Source: Cyanobium sp. FGCU6
GTDB taxonomy: Bacteria; Cyanobacteriota; Cyanobacteriia; PCC-6307; Cyanobiaceae
Direction: 5' to 3'
NCBI GenBank assembly: GCA_024958655.1
Contig: JANWUR010000001.1
Location: 248,001 to 312,000, forward strand
Length of the DNA: 64,000 nt
This document shows positions 49,143 through 57,556 of the stretch, in pieces (position 1 is the first letter of the stretch; each line of letters begins with the position of its first letter). The translations under genes were made by a program, and so were the position numbers. Under the pieces are notes generated by a model. The model was not told the origin of the DNA. It made no database searches and was given only the letters and a program-made list of their open reading frames with translations.

Positions 49143-50098
49143 GGATGAGGCAGCAGGCAGCCCCAGGCCTGGAGGGCCCGTTCGGCCGTGCCGGAGTCGG
49201 GCGAGGAGGAGGCGTCCCAGGGAGGCGGCGCTGTTTGCAGAAAACCGTCCCACAGCAGATGACCCGTACCGATCAGGCGGATCATGCCTGAAGAAGCCGC
49301 CCTGCACACCATCCCCCCCGGACGGTCGGAGCATTGCCAGCCGACCACGCGGGTGCGCCCGAGGCGCTCCATCCACCAGGGAGCGACCAGAGCATGGGCT
49401 GACCCGGTGACCGGGTCTTCGTCGATCCCCAGATCCGGAGCGAAGAAGCGCAGACGGTAGTCGGGGATCTCTCCACCCACCTGCTCGCCGGCTGCGGAGA
49501 AAGCTGCGGCCTGCATCAGCACCAGGCCCTTGCGCAGGTCGCCCGGCAGCAGGGGCGCAAGCCGCAGGGGGGCCGCCAGGGGGGCGGTGGCTGGCAGCAG
49601 GACCACCGCATAGCCCAGGGGCGACGTCCAGAACGCCTCGGCGGCCGTGGTCAGATGCTGGGCGAGCAGTGCCTCGAGTGCGTCGGGTACCGGTTCCCGC
49701 CGCAGGCCGGAGCTGGGCAGGTCCAGGGAAGCGCGACCAGCGGCAGCGGCGCCGAGCTCCACCGACAGGGGGCCGCTGCGGGTGTGGAAGCAGAACGGCT
49801 GGCCTGCCGTCACCTCCCCCCAGTGGCCGAGAGCCAGCAGGGCCCCCAGGGTGGCGTGGCCGCAGAGCGGCACCTCGCAGTGAGGGGTGAACCAGCGCAG
49901 CAGCCACTGATCCCCCCTGGGGAGCAGGAAGGCGGTTTCCGACTGGCGCAGGCTGCGGGCCAGGCCCTGCAGCCAATGGTCGTCAGCTGGAGCGTCGAGC
50001 CTCACCACGGCGGCGCCGTTGCCGTGGAAGGGCCGATCGGCGAAGGCCTCCACCAGCACCGCCGGCAGACCTTCAGGCGCTCGCGACCGGTTGCTCAT
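49139..50098 (-). CDS. PhzF-family isomerase/epimerase
   Basis: A 319-residue PhzF/DapF-fold protein. Hallmarks: VEAFADRPFHGNGAAVVRLD, SETAFLLPRG, LRWFTPHCEVPLCGHATLGA (the GHAT motif) and DLGIDEDPVTGSAHALVAPW (DPVTGSAH). The conserved acid that acts in catalysis is present in SETAF. Substrate unknown; members isomerise small cyclic metabolites. The ATG at 50098 overlaps the end of gpsA by 4 bases. Confidence 0.87.
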   Translation of the reverse strand: MSNRSRAPEGLPAVLVEAFADRPFHGNGAAVVRLDAPADDHWLQGLARSLRQSETAFLLPRGDQWLLRWFTPHCEVPLCGHATLGALLALGHWGEVTAGQPFCFHTRSGPLSVELGAAAAGRASLDLPSSGLRREPVPDALEALLAQHLTTAAEAFWTSPLGYAVVLLPATAPLAAPLRLAPLLPGDLRKGLVLMQAAAFSAAGEQVGGEIPDYRLRFFAPDLGIDEDPVTGSAHALVAPWWMERLGRTRVVGWQCSDRPGGMVCRAASSGMIRLIGTGHLLWDGFLQTAPPPWDASSSPDSGTAERALQAWGCLLPHP

Positions 50099-51015
50099 CC
50101 CACGCTCTCCGGCTTCGGGTCGCGTTCCATCAGAGCGCGCACCGCCTGGGGAGCGTCGATGCGGCCCTCCAGCAGGGCCACCACCTGCTCACAGATCGGC
50201 AACCGCCAGCCATGGCGGGCCGCCAGCGCCAGGGCTGCGCGGGCGGTGCGGGGCCCTTCCACGGTGGCGTCGATGCGGGCCAGGGCCAGGGCTTCGTCGC
50301 AGCCTTCAGCCAGCAGGCTGCCGAAGCGGTAGTTGCGGCTGAGCACGCTGTTGGCGGTGGCGAGCAGATCCCCGAGGCCCGCCAGGCCGTAGAGGGTGGA
50401 GCTCTGACCCCCGAGCGCCTCGAGCACGGTGCCCATCTCCGCCAGGCCACGGCAGAGCAGCGACGCCTTGGCGTTGGCCCCCAACCCCAGGCCATCACTG
50501 ATGCCGGCGGCCACCGCCATCACGTTCTTGAGAGCCCCGGCGGCCTCCGTGCCGATCGGATCGCCATTGGTGTAAAGCCGCAGGTTCGGCACCCGCAGCT
50601 GCCGCTGGAGGCGGGTGGCCAGAGGGCCGTCGTCGCTGGCGACCACCGAAGCGGCCGGCAAGCCGCTGGCCAGCTCCTGGGCCAGGTTCGGCCCGCTGAG
50701 CACGGCGATCGGCACCGCCGGCAGCCAGCGCTGCCAGAGGCGGCTGGCGGTGCAGAGGCCATCGAGATCGATGCCCTTGCTGCAGCTCAGCAGAGGCAGC
50801 TCCTCCGGCCAGTGGGGCGCCAGGGAACGCGCCAGCGGCTCCACGCCCGCCATCGAGATCGCCACCACCACAAGATCAGAGCAGGCCAGCAGGGGGATGG
50901 CGCTGCCTCCGTCACGGCGGGACCAGAGCGTCACCGTGTGACCGCCCCGCTGCCAGAGACCGGCCAGCGTGCCGCCCCAGGCTCCCCGCCCCAGAACGCC
51001 GATGCGCAGAGTCAT
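50095..51015 (-). CDS. gpsA: Glycerol-3-phosphate dehydrogenase [NAD(P)+]
   Basis: A 306-residue GpsA making glycerol-3-phosphate for lipid synthesis. The N-terminal Rossmann motif is IGVLGRGAWGGTLAGLWQRG; SCSKGIDLDGLCTASRLW and IAVLSGPNLAQELASGLPAA are the classic inner motifs; KNVMAVAAGISDGLGLGANA with TLYGLAGLGDLLATANS hold the catalytic lysine and substrate contacts. Somewhat shorter than the ~330-residue norm. The ATG at 51015 was chosen; the open frame further up is unrelated. Confidence 0.94.
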   Translation of the reverse strand: MTLRIGVLGRGAWGGTLAGLWQRGGHTVTLWSRRDGGSAIPLLACSDLVVVAISMAGVEPLARSLAPHWPEELPLLSCSKGIDLDGLCTASRLWQRWLPAVPIAVLSGPNLAQELASGLPAASVVASDDGPLATRLQRQLRVPNLRLYTNGDPIGTEAAGALKNVMAVAAGISDGLGLGANAKASLLCRGLAEMGTVLEALGGQSSTLYGLAGLGDLLATANSVLSRNYRFGSLLAEGCDEALALARIDATVEGPRTARAALALAARHGWRLPICEQVVALLEGRIDAPQAVRALMERDPKPESVG

Positions 51016-51025
51016 ACCTGCCATC

Positions 51026-51787
51026 ATGCGCCATCCCCCTGCGGTGGCCATGGCCGGCTCCCCTCCCTCACCCTGGACCGACTGGCAGGGCCATGCCCTG
51101 GTGGTGGGCGTGGGCGGCATCGGCCAGGCCCTGCTGGAGGCACTCCCGGCACGCGCCCCCGGCCTCACCCTCTGGTCCGCGGGCCGCCGGCCCCGGAGCG
51201 ATCGCCGGCACCTGGCGCTGGATCTCAGCGACGACGCCAGCCTGGAGGCCCTGGCGGCGCGGGCGGCCGAGCTGACGCCTCTGCGCCTGCTGATCTGCAG
51301 CGCAGGGCTCCTGCACGACGGCGACCTGCAGCCGGAGAAGCGGCTGGCCCGGGTGCGGCGGGCCCAGCTGGAGCGCAGTTTCGCGGTGAACGCCTGGGGC
51401 CCCCTGCTGCTGGCCCAGGCGCTCGAGGCGGCCCTGCCCCGCGATCAACCCAGCCATTTCGCCAGCTTCTCGGCGCGGGTGGGGAGCATCGGCGACAACC
51501 GCAGCGGCGGCTGGTACGCCTATCGGGCCGCCAAGGCCGCCCAGAACCAGCTGCTGCGCACCCTGGCCCTGGAGTGGCGTCGCACCCGCCCGCAGGCGTG
51601 CGTCACCCTCTGGCATCCGGGAACCACGGCCACCGGCCTCTCGGCACCCTTCCGCAGCGGGGTGGCCCCGCAGGGGCTGTTCAGCCCCCAGCGCGCCGCC
51701 GCCCACCTGCTCGATCGGCTGCCGCAGCGCACCCCTGAAGACAGCGGCGCTTTCCTGGCCTGGGATGGCACCCCGATCCCCTGGTGA
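51026..51787 (+). CDS. Short-chain dehydrogenase/reductase (CsgA-like)
   Basis: A 253-residue SDR. HALVVGVGGIGQALLEALPA is the nucleotide-binding glycine motif, LLICSAGLLHDGDLQPEKRL the NAG-like loop, and YAYRAAKAAQNQLLRTLALE the YxxxK catalytic pair with the upstream serine in FASFSARVGS. C-terminus VTLWHPGTTATGLSAPF is typical of CsgA-type SDRs. Start ATG at 51026 or 51050. It is divergent from gpsA with only 10 bases between starts, so promoters must overlap coding sequence or be very compact. Confidence 0.87.
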   Translation: MRHPPAVAMAGSPPSPWTDWQGHALVVGVGGIGQALLEALPARAPGLTLWSAGRRPRSDRRHLALDLSDDASLEALAARAAELTPLRLLICSAGLLHDGDLQPEKRLARVRRAQLERSFAVNAWGPLLLAQALEAALPRDQPSHFASFSARVGSIGDNRSGGWYAYRAAKAAQNQLLRTLALEWRRTRPQACVTLWHPGTTATGLSAPFRSGVAPQGLFSPQRAAAHLLDRLPQRTPEDSGAFLAWDGTPIPW

Positions 51788-51813
51788 TCGCGCCCGAACC
51801 CCGGGTAGGGGCC

Positions 51814-52248
51814 TCAGGCGCGGTGGGCCTGGAGCACCTCCAGCGGAATCACCTCCAGGGTGGAGAGCTCGCTGGCTTCCAGCCGTACGGGCGGCGCCAT
51901 GCCGTCCTCGTAGGCCTCCAGCCAGCGGCCGGCGCACACGCACCAGTGGTCGCCGGCGCGCAGGCCGGGAAAGCCCCAGGCCGGGGCCGGGCTGCTGAGG
52001 TCATTGCCCTGGGCGCGGCTGTAGGAGAGAAAGGCCTCCGTCACCACGCAGCACACCGTGTGACGACCGAGGTCCGCAGGATCGGTGCGGCAGTGACCGT
52101 CGCGGAACCAGCCGGTCAGAGGCTGACAGCTGCATTCCTGCAGGGGTTCGCCGAGAACATTGCGGGGGGAGGTGACGGTGGCGGTGACAGCGGGATCGAT
52201 GCTGGACACGGGGCCGGCAGACGCGGTTCGGCGTCCGAGTCTGGCCAT
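51814..52248 (-). CDS. DUF2237 protein
   Basis: A 144-residue DUF2237 protein: RNVLGEPLQECSCQPLTGWF, RDGHCRTDPADLGRHTVCCV, VTEAFLSYSRAQGNDLSSPA and the end LKAGDHWCVCAGRWLEAY-type segment (LRAGDHWCVCAGRWLEAYED). The family is widespread in bacteria and algae with no assigned role; several cysteines (CSC, CC, CVC) may form disulphides or bind metal. ATG at 52248 chosen. Confidence 0.88.
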   Translation of the reverse strand: MARLGRRTASAGPVSSIDPAVTATVTSPRNVLGEPLQECSCQPLTGWFRDGHCRTDPADLGRHTVCCVVTEAFLSYSRAQGNDLSSPAPAWGFPGLRAGDHWCVCAGRWLEAYEDGMAPPVRLEASELSTLEVIPLEVLQAHRA

Positions 52249-52348
52249 GGACCGGCACAAAGTGCGTCCGGGAGGTTGACGGATTCCGGGGGGGAGGCGT
52301 TAGACGTCAGGACATCCGATCCTTCTTCGTTCCGCACGACACCCCTTC

Positions 52349-52576
52349 ATGAGCTGGGATTTCACCGAGGATGCGGCCTTCCTGGCCCTGTGCGACGCCT
52401 ACAAGGAAAGCGGTGAACCCTCCGCGATGGAGTTCCTGGCCCATGGTGAGGGTGCCTTCCATTTCCAGGAACTGTCCCAGAACGCCGCAGGCGAGGGCAT
52501 CGATCTCAGCGACTCTGAGGATCTCGAGGAGTTCCAGCAGGAAGTGATCGACACCCTCGAGGAGATGTGCAGCTGA
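52349..52576 (+). CDS. Small acidic conserved protein
   Basis: A 75-residue strongly acidic protein (SWDFTEDAAFLALCDAYKES, DLSDSEDLEEFQQEVIDTLE). It has a clear ATG at 52349 and stands alone facing a convergent gene 4 bases after its stop. I know similar sequences only as hypothetical proteins of picocyanobacteria. Confidence 0.6.
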   Translation: MSWDFTEDAAFLALCDAYKESGEPSAMEFLAHGEGAFHFQELSQNAAGEGIDLSDSEDLEEFQQEVIDTLEEMCS

Positions 52577-52580
52577 GGGT

Positions 52581-52853
52581 TCAGCCGTAGAAGAAGGCGA
52601 CTTCCTTCGGCTTGAGCCCTTCCCAACCCGCTTCCTGCAGCCGCCGGTCGAGTGTGGCCTGATCGAGGTGCTTGGCGCCGGTGCGCACGATCCTGTTGCG
52701 CATCGATTTCTTCACGCCGCTGCGGGCCCGCTGGCTCTCCAGCTCCATCACCTCGTTGTAGAGGGCGAGCATGGCAGGAGGGATCGGGGAGCCGTCGAGG
52801 TCGAAGCCTGCGGCGATGGCGTCGTCGACGCCGCCGGGTCCGGCGATGGCCAT
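52581..52853 (-). CDS. Small conserved hypothetical protein
   Basis: A 90-residue protein (AIAAGFDLDGSPIPPAMLAL, YNEVMELESQRARSGVKKSM, RNRIVRTGAKHLDQATLDRR) with helical, charged character. ATG at 52853; 63 bases downstream of the metH stop on the same strand, so possibly in its transcript. No known function. Confidence 0.6.
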   Translation of the reverse strand: MAIAGPGGVDDAIAAGFDLDGSPIPPAMLALYNEVMELESQRARSGVKKSMRNRIVRTGAKHLDQATLDRRLQEAGWEGLKPKEVAFFYG

Positions 52854-52916
52854 GGGGCAGGGAGCGGGGGACCCGGCGAGCCTGCCACGGGCGGGGTCAT
52901 GGCGGCGAGCTCCGTC

Positions 52917-55900
52917 TCAGGCACTGAAATAGCGGGCCTTCTCGTGCAGGGCCACCAGGGCGGTGGTGCTCTGCTCGGGCTCCAGCTGGTCGCTCTCATC
53001 CATCGACAGGCCGATGCGTTCGGCCCCCAGCCAGGCCAGCTGCTGGCGGGAGTCGGCCACATTGGGGCAGGCCGGATAGCCGAAGGAGTAGCGACTGCCG
53101 CGGTAGCGCTGGGCCAGCACATCGCGCAGCGGCATCGCCGGCGGATCGGCGAAGCCGCATTCGGCGCGGATGCGCGCATGCGTCCACTCGGCCAGGGCCT
53201 CGGCCATCTGCACGCCGAGCCCGTGGAAGTACAGGTAGTCGGTGTAACGATCGGCGGCGAACAGCTCGCGGGCGAAGGCTGTGGCCCTCTCGCCCATCGT
53301 CACCGCCTGCATCGGCAGCACGTCGGTGGCGGCGACGCCGCCATCGGCGGATGGCACCAGATCCCGGTAGAAGTCGGCGATGCAGTAGCGGTTCCCCCCC
53401 CGCTGGCGGGGCAACAGGAAGCGGCCGAGCTCGCGGATGGGATCCTGTGGGTCGAACACCACCACCGCGTTGCCCTGGCGGCCGCAGGGGAAGTAGCCGT
53501 AGGCCACCCGCGGGGTGAGCAGCTGCTCGGCCGTGCAGCGACCGAGCCACTCCTGCAGGATCGGCTCGGCCTTCTCGGCCAGCATCGCCTCGTAGGCCTC
53601 GCGGCTCTGCTGCTGGGCCTTGCGCAGCTGCCACTGGCCGGCGAACAGGGCGTTGCGATCGAGGTAGGCGAACACCTCGTGCAGGGGGATGGCCTCCTCC
53701 GTCAGCACCTGGCTGCCCAGGAAGGGAGGGGAAATCGACGGGGCCTCCGGCACGGCCGCGGAACGCTCTTCGCTGGAGCCGGCTTCGTCGGCGCCGCTGG
53801 CCGATGGGGCCGGTTCGGCAACAGCAGCCTCTGACTCTGCGATGACGCCGGCCGCTGGATCGGTGTCGCTGCCTTCAAGGCCCGAGCCAGGCGGCGGACC
53901 ATCCAGGAACCCCTCGAGATCGCTCCAGCGGCCGGTGGTCTTGGCCGCCATCAGCGCATCCATGAAGCGCAGATCGGCGAAGGCATCGCGGCCGTACACC
54001 ACCTGGCCCCGGTAGGCGGAGCGGCAGTCACCATGCACGAACCGCGGGGTGAGGGCGGCACCGCCGAGGATCACAGGCGCGGTGATGCCCTCGCGGTTGA
54101 AGGTTTCAAGATTATCCTTCATGAAGGCGGTGGATTTAACCAACAGACCGCTCATGGCAATGCAGTCAGCTTGGTGCTGCTTCTGTGCCTCCACGATCGC
54201 TTCCACACTCTGCTTGATCCCAAGATTCACCACCTCGTAGCCATTGTTGGTGAGGATGATATCCACGAGGTTCTTGCCGATGTCGTGCACATCGCCCTTG
54301 ACCGTGGCGATCAGGAACTTGCCCTTGCTGTTGGATTCGCCTTCCACCTTCTCCATGTGCGGCTCGAGTTGGGCTACCGCCGCCTTCATCGTTTCCGCGC
54401 TCTGGAGAACGAAGGGAAGCTGCATCTGCCCAGAGCCGAACAGTTCTCCAACCACCTTCATGCCATCGAGCAGAAAGGTGTTGATGATCTGCAGCGGTGG
54501 GTAGCTCTGCAGGGCCTCGTTAAGCGCGGGCTCCAGGCCGATGCGCTCTCCATCGATGATGTGCTGCTTGAGTCGCTCCTCGATCGGCAGATCGGCCAGC
54601 GATGGCCCTGAGGCCCGAGCCTCCTTGGCGCTGACACCTTCAAACAGGGTGGTGAGGGCGGTGAGCGGGTCGTAGGTGCAGATCGCGCCCGGCGCCTCGT
54701 TGTCAAAGCGACGGCGGTCATAGATCAGATCCCGGCACACCTGCTGGTGCTCCTCGCTGATCTTGGCCAGGGGGAGGATCTTGGCCGGACTCACGATGGC
54801 CGCATCCATGCCTGCCTGGCAGCACTCGTGCAGAAACACTGAATTGAGCACGATCCGGGCCGCAGGAGACAGACCGAAGCTCACATTGCTCACTCCGAGC
54901 ACCACGTGCACGCCGGGCAGGCGCTCCCGGATCATGCCGATCGCCTTCACCGTGGCGGCACCGTTGTTGCGATCCTCCTCAATGCCGGTGGAGATCGGCA
55001 GGGCCAGGGGGTCGTAGAACAGTTCGTGGGCCGGGATACCGAATTCCAGGGCATCGCGGTAGGCCCGTTGGGCAATGGCGAATTTCTTCTCTGCCGTGCG
55101 GGCCATGCCCTCTTCGTCGATGGTGCCGATCACCACGCCGGCGCCATAATCCCGGGCCAGTTCCAGCACCTTGAAAAAGCGCTCCGGGCCGTCTTCATAG
55201 TTGGTGGAGTTGAGCAGGCACTTGCCGCCGGCCACCTTCAGTCCGGCCTCCATCTTCTGCCACTCGGTGGAATCAAGCATCAGCGGCAGGTTCACGTTGG
55301 TGACCAGCCGGCTCACCAGCTCGCGCATGTCGCGCTCACCATCGCGCCCCACATAGTCGACGTTCACATCGAGCACGTGGGCGTTTTCCTTCACCTGGCT
55401 GCGGGCCACGGCCACCAGGCCGTCCCAGTCTTCCTCGGCCAGCAACTCGCGCACCTTCTTCGAGCCGCTGGCGTTCAGCCGCTCGCCGATGATCAGGAAG
55501 GAGTTGTCCTGGAGATAGGGCGTGGTGCCGTAGATCGAGGCGGCCGAGGGCTCCACCTGCAGCAGGGGACGCTCGTGCTGGCTCCGGGGGGTGCGCACGG
55601 CGCGCGGTGCCGCCTTCATCTCACGGGCCAGCTCCACCAGCGCGCCGATATGGGCCGGGGTGGTGCCGCAGCAGCCGCCGATCACCTGCACGCCGAGATC
55701 CTCCACGAAGTGCAGCAGCTGCATCTTCATCTCCACCGGCGTGAGTCGGTAGTGGGCCACCCCGCCGATGTTCTCCGGCAGGCCGGCGTTGGGGATGCAG
55801 CTCACCACAAACGGACTGTGCTCGCTCAGGTAGCGGATGTGCTCCTTCATCTGCTCGGGCCCTGTGGCGCAGTTCAGGCCCAGCACATCGATCGGGAATG

Positions 55901-56582
55901 GCTCCAGGATCGCCACCACCGCGGCGATGTCCGAGCCCACCAGCATGGTGCCGGTCGTCTCCATGGTCACGCTCACCATCAGCGGGCGGCGCTGGCCGGT
56001 CGTGGCGAAGGCGGCCTCAATACCCTGCAGGGCCGCCTTGATCTGCAGCACGTCCTGGCAGGTCTCGACGATGAACAGGTCCACATCGCCGGCGATCAGT
56101 CCCTCCGCCTGCTCGGCGAAGGAGGCCTTCATCGTGTCGAAGTCGATGTGGCCCAGGGTGGGCAGCTTGGTGGTGGGGCCCATCGAGCCGGCCACGAAGC
56201 GGGGCTTCTCCGGCGTGGAAAAGGCATCGGCCATTTCGCGGGCCAGTTCAGCGGCCCGCTTGTTGATGGCGAAGGCCTGATCCTGCAGGTCGTATTCGGC
56301 CAGCACGATCGAAGCCGCCCCGAAGGTGTCGGTCTCGATCACATCGGCTCCCACCTCAAGGAACTGGCGATGCACCGCCTGTACGGCATCGGGGCGGGTG
56401 AACACCAGGTTCTCGTTGCAGCCCTCCAGGGCCGGCCCGCCGAAGTCGGCGGCGCTGAGATTCATCTGCTGGAGCGAGGTGCCGGTGGCGCCGTCGAACA
56501 CGAGCACCGGCCGCTGGGGGTCGTGGAGGCGTTCAAGGAAGCCGATCCGGGTGGGAGCAGCCTTGGGGGCGGTGGCAACCAT
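52917..56582 (-). CDS. metH: Cobalamin-dependent methionine synthase
   Basis: A 1221-residue MetH that moves a methyl group from methyltetrahydrofolate through cobalamin to homocysteine. Domains: homocysteine/zinc domain 1-330 with [12 protein letters not shown] and [20 protein letters not shown]; pterin domain ~360-640 ([20 protein letters not shown]); cobalamin domain with [14 protein letters not shown] near residue 760 carrying the axial histidine; activation (SAM) domain 970-1221 ([24 protein letters not shown]). A low-complexity acidic Ala/Ser/Glu stretch at about 880-960 separates the last two. It begins three bases after the ilvE stop, so both share a transcript. Confidence 0.97.
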   Translation of the reverse strand: MVATAPKAAPTRIGFLERLHDPQRPVLVFDGATGTSLQQMNLSAADFGGPALEGCNENLVFTRPDAVQAVHRQFLEVGADVIETDTFGAASIVLAEYDLQDQAFAINKRAAELAREMADAFSTPEKPRFVAGSMGPTTKLPTLGHIDFDTMKASFAEQAEGLIAGDVDLFIVETCQDVLQIKAALQGIEAAFATTGQRRPLMVSVTMETTGTMLVGSDIAAVVAILEPFPIDVLGLNCATGPEQMKEHIRYLSEHSPFVVSCIPNAGLPENIGGVAHYRLTPVEMKMQLLHFVEDLGVQVIGGCCGTTPAHIGALVELAREMKAAPRAVRTPRSQHERPLLQVEPSAASIYGTTPYLQDNSFLIIGERLNASGSKKVRELLAEEDWDGLVAVARSQVKENAHVLDVNVDYVGRDGERDMRELVSRLVTNVNLPLMLDSTEWQKMEAGLKVAGGKCLLNSTNYEDGPERFFKVLELARDYGAGVVIGTIDEEGMARTAEKKFAIAQRAYRDALEFGIPAHELFYDPLALPISTGIEEDRNNGAATVKAIGMIRERLPGVHVVLGVSNVSFGLSPAARIVLNSVFLHECCQAGMDAAIVSPAKILPLAKISEEHQQVCRDLIYDRRRFDNEAPGAICTYDPLTALTTLFEGVSAKEARASGPSLADLPIEERLKQHIIDGERIGLEPALNEALQSYPPLQIINTFLLDGMKVVGELFGSGQMQLPFVLQSAETMKAAVAQLEPHMEKVEGESNSKGKFLIATVKGDVHDIGKNLVDIILTNNGYEVVNLGIKQSVEAIVEAQKQHQADCIAMSGLLVKSTAFMKDNLETFNREGITAPVILGGAALTPRFVHGDCRSAYRGQVVYGRDAFADLRFMDALMAAKTTGRWSDLEGFLDGPPPGSGLEGSDTDPAAGVIAESEAAVAEPAPSASGADEAGSSEERSAAVPEAPSISPPFLGSQVLTEEAIPLHEVFAYLDRNALFAGQWQLRKAQQQSREAYEAMLAEKAEPILQEWLGRCTAEQLLTPRVAYGYFPCGRQGNAVVVFDPQDPIRELGRFLLPRQRGGNRYCIADFYRDLVPSADGGVAATDVLPMQAVTMGERATAFARELFAADRYTDYLYFHGLGVQMAEALAEWTHARIRAECGFADPPAMPLRDVLAQRYRGSRYSFGYPACPNVADSRQQLAWLGAERIGLSMDESDQLEPEQSTTALVALHEKARYFSA

Positions 56583-56585
56583 GGG

Positions 56586-57503
56586 TCAGCCGTCGATGCG
56601 GATCCGTGTCACCCAGTGTTCATAGGCGGGATCGCGGCCTTCCGTGATCGCGGTGAGCCGTTCGCGCAGCCGTTCCATCACCGGTCGCTCGCCGGGAAGA
56701 TCGGTGGTTTCGATCCGCCTCACCGGCGTCACCCTGGCAGCGGTGCCGCTGAGGAACACCTCATCGGCCACGAACAGCTCGGTCTTGTCGACCGCCCGCT
56801 CCAGGGTGGGGATGCCCAGGTCACGGGCCAGCTCAAGGATGCTGGCGCGGGTGATGCCCTCGAGGATGTCCTGATCCACGCCGGGGGTGATCAGCACCCC
56901 GTCGCGCACCAGGAAGAGATTCATGCCGCTGGCTTCACTCACCTTGCCGCGGCTGTTGAGCAGCAGGGCTTCGTCGAAGCCGCTCTTCACCGCCTCCGTC
57001 TTGGCGAGCGAGCTGGTGATGTAGGCGCCGCTGATCTTGCCGCGCAGCGGCAGGGAGCGGTCCTCCTGGCGGCACCAGCTGCTGATGCGGCAGCTCACCC
57101 CCTCCGGCGAGAGGTAGTCGCCCATCTCGATGCCGTAGATCAGGAAGTCGGTCTGGATGTTGTGCAGCCGCGGGGCGATGCCCAGATCACTGGTGTAGAC
57201 GAACGGCCGCAGGTAGATCGGCGTAGAGGGGCGGTTCGCCTTGAGGAAAGCGTCGATCGCGCTGTGGACCGTCTCCTCCGGCAGCTCGGCCAGCAGCAGC
57301 CGGGCGCTCTGACTCAGGCGGCGGGCATGGCGGTCGGCACGGAACAGCAGGATCTCCCCCGGGTCATCAGGATTGGGGAGGCCCCGCATCCCGCCGAAGG
57401 CGCCGGTGCCGTAATGGAGGGCGTGGGTGGCCACGGAAAGGGTGGCCTCAGCGAAGGGAACGCAGGCACCGCCGAACCAGGCGAAGGGGAGGAACTGGTG
57501 CAT
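56586..57503 (-). CDS. ilvE: Branched-chain amino acid aminotransferase
   Basis: A 305-residue class IV aminotransferase. LSVATHALHYGTGAFGGMRG is the family opening. The PLP lysine lies in GKISGAYITSSLAKTEAVKS, GFDEALLLNSRGKVSEASGM and NLFLVRDGVLITP are the phosphate-binding and active-site parts, and SGTAARVTPVRRI closes the site. It catalyses the last step of Val/Leu/Ile synthesis. The ATG at 57503 fits; the metH gene follows at once. It diverges from cobN with 53 bases between starts. Confidence 0.94.
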   Translation of the reverse strand: MHQFLPFAWFGGACVPFAEATLSVATHALHYGTGAFGGMRGLPNPDDPGEILLFRADRHARRLSQSARLLLAELPEETVHSAIDAFLKANRPSTPIYLRPFVYTSDLGIAPRLHNIQTDFLIYGIEMGDYLSPEGVSCRISSWCRQEDRSLPLRGKISGAYITSSLAKTEAVKSGFDEALLLNSRGKVSEASGMNLFLVRDGVLITPGVDQDILEGITRASILELARDLGIPTLERAVDKTELFVADEVFLSGTAARVTPVRRIETTDLPGERPVMERLRERLTAITEGRDPAYEHWVTRIRIDG

Positions 57504-57556
57504 GCGCGGCGGTGACGATCGCCCGATCTTCTCACTGCAGGCTGCAGGATGGAGTG

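Noticed and set aside
48138-49976. 612-residue SpoIID protein starting within the PhzF-type gene
   Set aside because: The first ~280 residues are an Arg/Pro/Gly-rich alternative frame of phzF; similarity begins near 49142.
57504-57556. Cobalamin riboswitch between ilvE-metH and cobN
   Set aside because: Only 53 bases lie between the divergent starts, too few for the aptamer, and no B12-box sequence is visible.
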